Shown here piece by piece: positions 1 through 5,489 of a stretch of 7,305 bases of DNA (position 1 is its first letter; each line of letters opens with the position of its first letter). The DNA is from DATHSN01 sp035464115 (GTDB taxonomy: Bacteria > Actinomycetota > Acidimicrobiia > Acidimicrobiales > SKKL01). The position numbers and the translations under genes were made by a program. The notes below the pieces were generated by a model. It saw only the letters and a list, made by a program, of their open reading frames with translations, searched no databases and was not told the origin of the DNA. Location of the stretch: NCBI GenBank assembly GCA_035464115.1, contig DATHSN010000176.1, forward strand, positions 1 through 7,305, in the 5' to 3' direction.

Positions 1-1485
1 CGCGCCGACGTGCTCGCTCGACCGGGGGTCCCCCACGTCGTCCGGTTCCGCATCAGCACCGCCGACCGTGGCTGGCGCCACCTCGAGGAGGTCGCCACCA
101 ACCTCCTCGACGACCCCACGGTCGGGGGCGTGGTGGTCAACACCCGCGACATCACCGAGCGCCGTCGTCACGAGCACGAGCTGTTGGCCCAAGCCCGACG
201 CGATCCGCTCACCGGGCTGCCCAACCGGCGGCTGTTCCACGAGCTGCTCGACAGCGCCCTCGAGCGGGCCCGCGAGGCCCACACCGACGTCGGCGTGGTG
301 TTCATCGACCTCGACCGCTTCAAGCTGGTCAACGACTCCCTCGGCCACCACGTCGGCGACGCCCTGCTGGTCGAGGCCGCGGCCCGGCTCCGCGATTCGG
401 TGCGGTCCGGCGACGTGGTGGCCCGCCTCGGCGGCGACGAGTTCGTGGTGATGTGCGAGGGGCTCGACGCGGTCGACGAGCTGGCCGCCCGCGTCCTCGC
501 CGCGTTCCGCCTGCCGTTCCGGATCGGGGCCGGCGAGGTGTACACGACCGCCTCGGTGGGGGTGGCGCTCGCCCGGCCCGACGCCGACCGCACCGAGCTG
601 CTGCGCGACGCCGACGCCGCCATGTACGCCGCCAAGGCGCGGGGCCGCAACCGCAGCGCGGTGTTCGACGGGGGCCTGGTGGAGGCGGCGCGCGAGCGCC
701 TCGCCATCGAGTCCGGTCTGCGCCGGGCCCTCGAGCACCGCGAGCTCGAGCTGCACTGGCAACCGATCGTGGCCGACGGCCGCGCACCGGTGGGTGTCGA
801 GGCGCTGCTGCGCTGGCACCATCCCGAGCGGGGCCTGCTCGCCCCGGAGTCGTTCCTCGACGTCGCCGAGGACACCGGGCTCATCATCGGCATCGGCGGA
901 TGGGCCGTCCGCGAGGCGTGTGAGCGGTGGGCCGCCATCACCCGGGCGGGCGAGGTGCCACCGCTCGACCTGCACGTCAACCTCTCGGTCCGCCAGCTCG
1001 TCGCCCCCGGCACCGCCGAGCTGGTGGCCCAGGTGCTGCGCGACACCGGCCTCGACCCCGCCCGGCTGCGCTTCGAGATCACCGAGAGCGCCCTGCTCGC
1101 CGGCCACGACGCGCACGTCGAGCTGGGCCTCATCCGCGCCCTCGGCGTGCGGTTGTCGCTCGACGACTTCGGCACCGGGTACTCGTCGCTCACCCGCCTG
1201 CGCGAGCTCGACATCGACATGATCAAGATCGACCGCTCGTTCGTCGCGGGGGTCGACGACGATCCCGACGACGTCGCCATCGTCGCGGCCATCGTCGAGC
1301 TGGCCCGGGTCATGCGGCTCGACGTCGTCGCCGAAGGCGTGGAGACGCCCCGGCAGGCCGAGGCCCTCCTCGCCCTCGGCTGTCACCGCACGCAGGGCTT
1401 CCTGCACGCGCCGCCCCTCCCGCTCGACGCGGTGCGGTCCTGGATCGCCGGCCGCAGCGGGTCGGTCGAGCCGGTGCCTCACTGA
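1..1485 (+). CDS. PAS-GGDEF-EAL cyclic-di-GMP signalling protein, 5' end missing
   Basis: The frame is open from the first base, so the N-terminus lies outside the window. Residues here are counted from the GTG at 10. Residues about 1-55 are the end of a PAS/PAC sensor, closing with NTRDITERR. The GGDEF domain (about 60-220) has DPLTGLPNRR, FIDLDRFKLVND and an intact GGDEF at 141-145. An RSGD product-inhibition site (RxxD, R132/D135) stands exactly five residues before it. The EAL domain (about 230-485) has EAL at 264-266 and the expected metal and catalytic residues: N324 (NLS), E356 (EITES), D385-D386 (DDFGTGYSS), K406 (KID), E442 (EGVET) and Q462. Both the cyclase making c-di-GMP from two GTP and the phosphodiesterase opening it to pGpG therefore look competent by sequence. 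Which activity dominates cannot be read here; in this family the PAS part usually decides. No membrane segment is visible in the part present. Confidence 0.95.
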   Translation, partial: RADVLARPGVPHVVRFRISTADRGWRHLEEVATNLLDDPTVGGVVVNTRDITERRRHEHELLAQARRDPLTGLPNRRLFHELLDSALERAREAHTDVGVVFIDLDRFKLVNDSLGHHVGDALLVEAAARLRDSVRSGDVVARLGGDEFVVMCEGLDAVDELAARVLAAFRLPFRIGAGEVYTTASVGVALARPDADRTELLRDADAAMYAAKARGRNRSAVFDGGLVEAARERLAIESGLRRALEHRELELHWQPIVADGRAPVGVEALLRWHHPERGLLAPESFLDVAEDTGLIIGIGGWAVREACERWAAITRAGEVPPLDLHVNLSVRQLVAPGTAELVAQVLRDTGLDPARLRFEITESALLAGHDAHVELGLIRALGVRLSLDDFGTGYSSLTRLRELDIDMIKIDRSFVAGVDDDPDDVAIVAAIVELARVMRLDVVAEGVETPRQAEALLALGCHRTQGFLHAPPLPLDAVRSWIAGRSGSVEPVPH

Positions 1486-1506
1486 TCCCGGCCGGGGTGG
1501 GTACCA

Positions 1507-1524
1507 TCACGGGCACGCCCGTGA
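1507..1524. repeat. Perfect 8-bp inverted repeat after the PAS-GGDEF-EAL gene
   Basis: TCACGGGC (1507-1514) and GCCCGTGA (1517-1524) are exact reverse complements separated by AC. As RNA this gives a 7-bp stem with a 4-nt loop, starting 21 nt after the stop at 1485. There is no T-tract, so it is a poor intrinsic terminator. A -10-like TACCAT lies at 1502-1507, which would put a start site inside the repeat. It could be an operator, a 5'-UTR hairpin for the next gene, or a weak transcription end. Confidence 0.4.
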
Positions 1525-1537
1525 CCCCTCTCCGCCC

Positions 1538-1684
1538 ATGATCCGTGTCGTGATCCTCGCCCTCGCCGAGAACGCCGTCGTCTGGCTCGTCGCCTCGGCC
1601 GTGTGGTCGATGGTGCGGCCGTCACGTCGACCGCCCCGGCCGCCCACCGGTCCGGTCGGTCCGCCCGACGAGCGCATCCCCTGA
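1538..1684 (+). CDS. Candidate 48-aa single-pass membrane protein
   Basis: An ATG at 1538 opens a 48-codon frame ending in TGA at 1682-1684. Residues about 2-24 are hydrophobic and suit one transmembrane helix (VVILALAENAVVWLVASAVW). A basic, proline-rich tail follows (RPSRRPPRPPTGPVGPP), which by the positive-inside rule would lie in the cytoplasm. I do not recognise a family. The only support is a membrane helix with a plausible tail, filling the gap before the DUF1045 gene, with a stop that touches that gene's likely start. No clear Shine-Dalgarno precedes it. A six-codon frame from GTG 1521 ends in a TGA that overlaps this ATG (ATGA, 1538-1541). In such GC-rich DNA a chance frame of this size is possible. 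Confidence 0.4.
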   Translation: MIRVVILALAENAVVWLVASAVWSMVRPSRRPPRPPTGPVGPPDERIP

Positions 1685-2385
1685 CCGACGGGCCCCGCTA
1701 CGCCGTCTACGCCGCGCCGCAGCCGGGCTCGGCGCTGGCCGGGGCGGCCGCCGCGTGGCTCGGGCGTGACGCCGACGCCGGGGTGGCGGTGGCGCACCCC
1801 ACCGATCTCGAGGTCGCCCCCGCCGAGCTGGCCGAGCTCACCGCCGCGCCGCGCCGCTACGGGTTCCACGCCACCCTGCGAGCGCCGTTCCACCCCGCCG
1901 ACGGCGTCACCCGGGCCGACGTCGCGCAACGGGTCGACCGCCTCGCCGCCGCCCACGCGCCGGTCGACGTGGCCCTGGCGCTGCGCACCATCGCCGGGTT
2001 CGCCGCGCTCGTGCCGGCCGAGCCGACGCCCGGGCTCGAGGCGATCGCCGCCGCGTGCGTCACCGAGCTCGACGACCTGCGCCGCGCCCCCGCCCCCGAC
2101 GACCTGGCCCGCCGGCGCAGCACCGGGCTGACGCCCCGCCAGGACGAGCTGCTGGTGCGATGGGGGTACCCCTACGTGCTCGACGAGCTGCGGCTGCACC
2201 TCACCCTCACCCGACGCCTCGACGACGACGAGCGCGACCGGGTGCTCGCCGCGGCCCGGCGGTGGTTCGCGTGCGTCGAGCGGACCCCGCTCGCGGTGCG
2301 CGACCTGTGCGTGTTCGCCCAACCCGACCCCGGGGCGCCGTTCACCGTCGTGCACCGCGCCCCGCTGCGGGGCACGACCCCCTGA
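1603..2385 (+). CDS. DUF1045 family protein (2H phosphoesterase superfamily)
   Basis: The protein has the two H-x-T signatures of the 2H fold: H89-A-T91 inside YGFHATLRAPF and H199-L-T201 inside LRLHLTLT (numbered from GTG 1603). Around them are family hallmarks: RYAVY near the N-terminus, AAAWLGRD, LTPRQDELLVRWGYPYV, and a C-terminal GAPFTVVHR. This is the DUF1045 / 'phosphonate metabolism protein' family often encoded next to phnN in C-P lyase operons. No phn gene is visible here. Related 2H proteins act on cyclic or linear phosphodiester bonds, but the substrate of this one is unknown. The only ATG/GTG/TTG start giving the whole domain is GTG 1603, which adds about 27 residues of unrelated arginine/alanine-rich sequence. 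A CTG at 1681, overlapping the stop of the mini-ORF, would give a 234-residue protein starting (M)TDGPRYAVY, closer to the family N-terminus. The domain call is secure; the start is not. Confidence 0.88.
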   Translation: MVDGAAVTSTAPAAHRSGRSARRAHPLTDGPRYAVYAAPQPGSALAGAAAAWLGRDADAGVAVAHPTDLEVAPAELAELTAAPRRYGFHATLRAPFHPADGVTRADVAQRVDRLAAAHAPVDVALALRTIAGFAALVPAEPTPGLEAIAAACVTELDDLRRAPAPDDLARRRSTGLTPRQDELLVRWGYPYVLDELRLHLTLTRRLDDDERDRVLAAARRWFACVERTPLAVRDLCVFAQPDPGAPFTVVHRAPLRGTTP

Positions 2386-2397
2386 CCGGCGGCACCG

Positions 2398-2423
2398 GCC
2401 GGACGGCAGCCGGACGGTAGGCT
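2398..2423 (+). promoter_or_regulatory. tdk promoter: -10 TAGGCT with 11-bp-spaced direct repeat
   Basis: TAGGCT (2418-2423) fits the actinobacterial TAnnnT -10 pattern and ends 9 nt before the tdk ATG, so the transcript could begin at or near the start codon. Directly upstream, GCCGGACGG occurs twice (2398-2406 and 2409-2417) with an 11-bp period, about one helical turn. The repeat fills the spacer just upstream of the -10, and there is no recognisable -35. It may be a regulator site or simple GC-rich repetition. Confidence 0.4.
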
Positions 2424-2432
2424 CGCCGCCCG

Positions 2433-3026
2433 ATGTCCGAGCTGCGGTTCTACTTCGGCACCATGGGCTCGGGGAAGAGCACGCTCGCCCTGCAGATCCA
2501 CCACAACCTGGCCTCGTCGGGCCAGCACGGTCTGCTCCTGACCCTGCTCGACCGGTCGGTGTCGGCGGTGTCGAGCCGCCTCGGCGTGGCCCAGCCCGCC
2601 ATCGAGGTGCGGCCCGACCTCGACCTCATGGCGATGGCCGAGGACGTCATCGCCGAGCACGGCTCGCTCGAGTACCTGGTGTGCGACGAGGCGCAGTTCT
2701 ACCTGCCCCGCCAGATCGACCAGCTCGCCGAGATCGTCGACGACCTCGAGGCCGACGTGTTCGCCTTCGGCCTGCTCACCGACTTCCGCGGCCTGCTGTT
2801 CGACGGCACCAAGCGTCTGCTCGAGCTGGCCGACCGGCGCCAGGAGCTGCAGGTCGAGGCCCGCTGCTGGTGCCACCGGCCCGCCACCCACAACGCCCGG
2901 CTGCTCAACGGCACCCAGGTCTACGAGGGCGACGTCGTGGTGGTCGGCGACACCGGGCACCCCGAGGACGCCGTCAGCTACGAGCTGCTCTGCCGACGCC
3001 ACTGGAACGCCGGGCGTCTCGCCTGA
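2433..3026 (+). CDS. tdk: Thymidine kinase, type II (TK1-like)
   Basis: This enzyme phosphorylates thymidine to dTMP with ATP in the cytoplasmic pyrimidine salvage pathway. The 197-residue length is normal for the family. The Walker A loop is GTMGSGKST (residues 9-17, K15). DEAQF at 85-89 provides the Mg-coordinating aspartate and the catalytic glutamate E86. LLTDFRGLLFDG (114-125) follows in the usual place. The C-terminal zinc-binding lobe has C145-W-C147 and C187-R-R-H190, with Y164 in the nucleoside-binding stretch between them. The first zinc pair is CxC rather than the CxxC of many homologues, a form I recall from actinobacterial kinases. The ATG at 2433 lies 47 nt after the DUF1045 stop, has no good Shine-Dalgarno, and has a -10-like hexamer just upstream. 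It may therefore be transcribed separately. It converges on the MBL gene. Confidence 0.95.
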   Translation: MSELRFYFGTMGSGKSTLALQIHHNLASSGQHGLLLTLLDRSVSAVSSRLGVAQPAIEVRPDLDLMAMAEDVIAEHGSLEYLVCDEAQFYLPRQIDQLAEIVDDLEADVFAFGLLTDFRGLLFDGTKRLLELADRRQELQVEARCWCHRPATHNARLLNGTQVYEGDVVVVGDTGHPEDAVSYELLCRRHWNAGRLA

Positions 3027-3031
3027 CGGTG

Positions 3032-3055
3032 CCGGGCCCGCGGCGACCGGCCCGG
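3032..3055. terminator. GC hairpin between convergent tdk and MBL genes
   Basis: CCGGGCC (3032-3038) and GGCCCGG (3049-3055) form a perfect 7-bp all-GC stem with a 10-nt loop. They lie wholly inside the 34-nt gap between two convergent stop codons, the expected place for a two-way terminator. No U-tract follows on either strand. This is common in GC-rich actinobacteria but keeps the call tentative. Confidence 0.4.
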
Positions 3056-3060
3056 ATCGG

Positions 3061-3879
3061 TCAGGTCAGCCCGACGCGGCGCAAGAGGGTGGGGGGCGGG
3101 GAGAGGTCGCCGGCGGCGACCCGGGCGGCGCGCTCGACGTTGACCGCGTCCCACTCGCGACCGGCCCAGTCGTCCCAGGGGCCCGGGGCGAGGCGCGACG
3201 GGTCGCCGTCGGCGGCGACGCACGCGCGCAGGTAGGCCTGTTGGGCGCGCAGCTCGGCTTCGCCTCCCACCGGACCGTGGCCGGGGACGATGGTGGGGCC
3301 CAGCTCGAGGACGTCGTCGAGCGCGTCGGCCCACGCGGCAGGGTCGCCGTCGTAGGCCACGGGCGTGACCCCGAACGAGCACATCGCCCCGGCGAAGCAC
3401 ACCTCGGCGCCGGGCACCGCCACCACCAGGTTCTGCAGCATCTGACCCCGGGTGGGCACCGCGACCACCGCCTGGCTCAGCCAGGCGGCCTCGTCGACGA
3501 CGTGGCTGACCGGACGGGTGCGCAGGTCGTCGCCCAGCTGCGGGGCGAAGTCGGGGTGCAGGCGGCGGAACACCTCGGGGTTGGCCGGGGTGTCGAGCAG
3601 GGCGCTGGCCTGGCGGCTGCCGTAGACCGCGGGCAGGCGGAACCGGCTGGTGCCGCCGCTGAACTCGATGTGGCTCGAGGTGAGGACCAGCCGGGGGATC
3701 GGGAGACCGATCGCCTCGACCTCCTGGGCGAAGGGCTCCCACTGCGACGCCACCATGAGCGTGTCGATCACGGTGAGCCCGTCGGCGTCGACCACCAGGC
3801 CGGCGTTGGGCCGACCGGGTCCCGGATCGTCGGCCACCCAGGCGTAGACGCCGGTCGCGAGCTGCTCGAGGTGCGCCAC
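3061..3879 (-). CDS. MBL-fold protein with degenerate metal-binding motifs
   Basis: The 272-residue protein has the metallo-beta-lactamase scaffold: NAGLVVDADGLTVIDT (25-40), LVLTSSHIEFSGG (64-76), VPTRGQMLQNLVV (141-153), VCFAGAMCSFG (160-170) and VPGHGPVGG (198-206). In active relatives the second block reads HxHxDH before GG. Here those positions are S68, H70, E72 and F73, so only H70 keeps its identity. The usual histidine of the third block is absent, the usual aspartate of 'GD' in the fourth is A165, and the last histidine (H201) is retained. A normal two-metal hydrolase site is therefore unlikely. It could be a binding or regulatory protein, or a subfamily with altered metals. GTG 3879 is preferred because it starts directly at the domain (MAHLEQLATGVYAWV) and sits 6 nt after a -10-like hexamer. 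The frame could extend upstream, but only as antisense to carD. The substrate is unknown. Confidence 0.85.
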   Translation of the reverse strand: MAHLEQLATGVYAWVADDPGPGRPNAGLVVDADGLTVIDTLMVASQWEPFAQEVEAIGLPIPRLVLTSSHIEFSGGTSRFRLPAVYGSRQASALLDTPANPEVFRRLHPDFAPQLGDDLRTRPVSHVVDEAAWLSQAVVAVPTRGQMLQNLVVAVPGAEVCFAGAMCSFGVTPVAYDGDPAAWADALDDVLELGPTIVPGHGPVGGEAELRAQQAYLRACVAADGDPSRLAPGPWDDWAGREWDAVNVERAARVAAGDLSPPPTLLRRVGLT

Positions 3880-3885
3880 TGGAGC

Positions 3886-3891
3886 AGCGTA
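3886..3891 (-). promoter_or_regulatory. -10 TACGCT of the MBL gene (leaderless)
   Basis: On the minus strand TACGCT is followed by 6 nt and then the GTG start at 3879. That spacing would put the transcription start on the start codon itself. No convincing -35 is seen. The call rests on the same arrangement occurring before tdk, the alpha/beta hydrolase and the DUF222 gene. Confidence 0.45.
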
Positions 3892-3901
3892 GCGATGCCG
3901 C

Positions 3902-3927
3902 CACGGGCGGCCGTGACCGGATCGGTC
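3902..3927. promoter_or_regulatory. Inverted repeats in the MBL/carD divergent intergenic region
   Basis: Two short perfect inverted repeats lie side by side: CACGG-N4-CCGTG (3902-3915) and GACCG-GAT-CGGTC (3915-3927). They lie in the 108-bp gap between two divergent genes, close to the MBL -10 and upstream of carD. They could be regulator sites, but short repeats of this size are common in GC-rich DNA. Confidence 0.25.
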
Positions 3928-3978
3928 CGTCGATCTGGCATCCTGGTGGGCCGCACCGCCCACCTCGGCGCCCCGAGT

Positions 3979-3983
3979 AGGAG
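3979..3983 (+). promoter_or_regulatory. Shine-Dalgarno AGGAG of carD
   Basis: AGGAG ends 4 nt before the ATG at 3988 and fixes that start, although the frame is open back to 3241. It is the only clear Shine-Dalgarno among the complete genes here, so carD probably has a real 5' leader, unlike its neighbours. Confidence 0.7.
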
Positions 3984-3987
3984 TCCC

Positions 3988-4467
3988 ATGTCGTTCAAGC
4001 CCGGCGATCGCGTCGTCTATCCGCACCACGGCGCCGCCGTGATCGAGCGCAAGGAGAAGCGCACCGCGTTCGGCGAGGAGACCGAGTACCTGGTCCTGCG
4101 CATGGCCCACGGCGACCTCATGCTGTCGGTCCCCGTCGACAAGGCCGAAGAGGTGGGGATGCGCCCGCCGATCAGCACCGAAGACGTCGAAGACCTCTTC
4201 GAGCTGCTCGCCAAGAAAGACGTCCGTGAGCCCTCCAACTGGAGCCGGCGGTTCAAGAACCACCAGGAGAAGCTCAAGTCGGGCGACGTCTACCAGGTGG
4301 CCGAGGTCGTGCGGAACCTGGCGCTGCGCGAGGCCTCCAAGGGCCTGTCGGCCGGCGAGAAGTCGATGCTCGTCAAGGCGCGCAGCGTGCTCGTGTCCGA
4401 GCTGAGCTTCGCCCTCGACGTGTCCGAGGACGACGCCCTCGACAAGGTCAACGCCGTCCTCGCCTGA
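3988..4467 (+). CDS. carD: CarD family RNA polymerase-binding transcription regulator
   Basis: CarD binds the RNA polymerase beta subunit and stabilises the open promoter complex, acting at many promoters including rRNA. The 159-residue protein matches mycobacterial CarD (about 162) in register. The Tudor-like RNAP-interaction domain begins FKPGDRVVYPHHGAAVIE, with R25 conserved. The helical DNA-binding domain contains EPSNWSRRFK, with W85 (the residue that inserts at the -10 region) and K90. GLSAGEKSMLVKARSVLVSEL (120-140) is a family hallmark. At position 47, where as I recall Mycobacterium has a beta-contacting arginine, this protein has serine. The ATG at 3988 follows a good AGGAG. In mycobacteria and Streptomyces carD is commonly followed by ispD-ispF. 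Here it instead converges on an alpha/beta hydrolase 27 nt downstream, so it looks monocistronic. Confidence 0.96.
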   Translation: MSFKPGDRVVYPHHGAAVIERKEKRTAFGEETEYLVLRMAHGDLMLSVPVDKAEEVGMRPPISTEDVEDLFELLAKKDVREPSNWSRRFKNHQEKLKSGDVYQVAEVVRNLALREASKGLSAGEKSMLVKARSVLVSELSFALDVSEDDALDKVNAVLA

Positions 4468-4468
4468 T

Positions 4469-4482
4469 CCGGGCCCGCCCGG
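4469..4482. terminator. Short GC hairpin between carD and hydrolase stops
   Basis: CCGGG (4469-4473) pairs with CCCGG (4478-4482) around a 4-nt loop in the 27-nt gap between two convergent stop codons. The stem is short and no T-tract follows, so it is a weak terminator candidate supported mainly by position. Confidence 0.28.
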
Positions 4483-4494
4483 CCGTCGTGGCGC

Positions 4495-5406
4495 TCAGGC
4501 GCTGCGGCGGCGGCGACGGCGGGGTGGCTCCTCGTCGGCGGCCAGCTGGACCTCGTCGACCGCGAGGCGCGCCGCCTCGGCGACGCCGACCACGTTGGTC
4601 ATGATCTCGCCGAACGAGTCGGGGTCCTCGATCAGCCACCCGTGGCTGCCGCGCACCACCTCGGCGGCGCCGCCCAGCGCGGTGGCCATGGCCTCCATGG
4701 AGGCCGCGGGCAGCACCTTGTCCTCGTCGCCCCACAGCACCACCACCGGCAGGCCCCGCTGGCGGAGCTCCTCGAGCTCGACGAGCAGGTTGGCCTCGCG
4801 GGCGATCTTGCCGACGCGCCAGAACGCGAGCGGGTCGCGCAGCACGTTGCGGACCATGTCCTGGGCGATCACCGGGAGCACCGACCGCAACGCCCGGGGC
4901 GTGGCCACGTCGTAGGGGAAGTGCAGGCCCCAGTCCCACAGCGGCCGGTCGGCCAGGTGGCGCTCGTCGCCGCGACGGCGCTGCTTCCACACCGATCCGC
5001 CGATGGAGTTGATGAGCACGAGGAGCCGGAGGTCGTCGCCGTGGCCGTGGGCGGTGGCGATGGCGACCCCGCCCCCGAACGAGTGGCCGCCGAGGTACCA
5101 GTGGCCCTCGACGCCGATCGTCTCGCAGAAGTCGCGGACCCATCGGGCGTAGCCGCCGAGGCTGAAGTCGGCGGAGGGCAGCGGGGCGGTGCCACCGAAC
5201 CCGGGCAGCGACGGCGCGACCACCCGGACACCGAGGCGGGCCAGCCGACCGAGGGCCCGCTTGTAGGTGTGGTCGGTGAGCCCCCAGCCGTGCAGGAACA
5301 CGAAGGGCGTGCCCTCGCCGGCCTCGCCGTAGCGGGCCTCCCGACCTTGGACCTCGACCGTCGACCAACGCAGGTGGTGCGCCGGGCGAGCGTCGTTGCT
5401 CCCCAC
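4495..5406 (-). CDS. Alpha/beta hydrolase fold protein
   Basis: The 303-residue protein has the complete alpha/beta hydrolase pattern. HGWG (39-42) forms the oxyanion region, and VVAPSLPGFGG follows. The nucleophile elbow is GGHSFGGG with S109, the acid is D229 in WGDEDKVLP, and the base is H255 in GSHGWLIEDP. Residues about 135-215 form the cap. The triad is intact, so an esterase, lipase, epoxide-hydrolase-like or C-C hydrolase role is possible. The motifs do not choose between these, and no neighbour suggests a pathway. No signal peptide or membrane segment is seen, so it is probably cytoplasmic. The C-terminus is acidic and then strongly basic (EEPPRRRRRRSA), an unusual tail. The GTG start at 5406 has no Shine-Dalgarno but sits 7 nt after a -10-like TACCGT. 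It is divergent from the GGDEF gene and convergent with carD. Confidence 0.92.
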   Translation of the reverse strand: MGSNDARPAHHLRWSTVEVQGREARYGEAGEGTPFVFLHGWGLTDHTYKRALGRLARLGVRVVAPSLPGFGGTAPLPSADFSLGGYARWVRDFCETIGVEGHWYLGGHSFGGGVAIATAHGHGDDLRLLVLINSIGGSVWKQRRRGDERHLADRPLWDWGLHFPYDVATPRALRSVLPVIAQDMVRNVLRDPLAFWRVGKIAREANLLVELEELRQRGLPVVVLWGDEDKVLPAASMEAMATALGGAAEVVRGSHGWLIEDPDSFGEIMTNVVGVAEAARLAVDEVQLAADEEPPRRRRRRSA

Positions 5407-5413
5407 GGCCGCG

Positions 5414-5419
5414 ACGGTA
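5414..5419 (-). promoter_or_regulatory. -10 TACCGT of the alpha/beta hydrolase gene (leaderless)
   Basis: On the minus strand TACCGT is followed by 7 nt and the GTG at 5406, so transcription would start at or next to the start codon. No clear -35 is present. The position agrees with the other TAnnnT hexamers in the window. Confidence 0.45.
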
Positions 5420-5455
5420 GCACCGCTGCGGCACCACCCCGGCGGTGAAGGTTCT

Positions 5456-5482
5456 TCAAGGTCGCGCTGCGACGGTCGATGG
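5456..5482 (+). promoter_or_regulatory. Possible sigma-28 (FliA/WhiG)-type promoter of the GGDEF gene
   Basis: TCAA (5456-5459), 15 nt, then GTCGATGG (5475-5482) matches 8 of 12 positions of the known sigma-28 consensus TAAA-N15-GCCGATAA, with the exact spacing. Transcription would begin close to the ATG at 5490. The match is partial and no TAnnnT element is present instead, so confidence is low. Confidence 0.22.
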
Positions 5483-5489
5483 AAGAGCC

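Noticed and set aside
168..1313. 381-codon minus-strand open frame opposite the GGDEF-EAL domains
   Set aside because: It lies wholly antisense to a gene with complete domain motifs. Its translation is serine/arginine/alanine-rich with no recognisable domain, as expected for a shadow frame in GC-rich DNA.
1486..1540. c-di-GMP riboswitch in the leader after the PAS-GGDEF-EAL gene
   Set aside because: The hairpin is too short and lacks the two-helix GEMM core; only a simple palindrome is present.
2172..3002. Minus-strand frame of 276 codons opposite tdk
   Set aside because: It is antisense to an intact thymidine kinase and shows no domain of its own.
3241..3987. Upstream extension of the carD frame
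   Set aside because: The extension is antisense to the MBL gene. CarD homology starts exactly at ATG 3988, which has a good Shine-Dalgarno.
3880..4263. Upstream extension of the MBL frame
   Set aside because: It would run antisense through carD. The MBL domain starts right after GTG 3879, with a -10-like hexamer just upstream.
5445..5489. GTG 5445 as start of the GAF-GGDEF protein
   Set aside because: The extra 15 residues look unrelated. ATG 5490 has GGAAG in front and is followed by a sensible cytoplasmic N-terminus before the first membrane helix.
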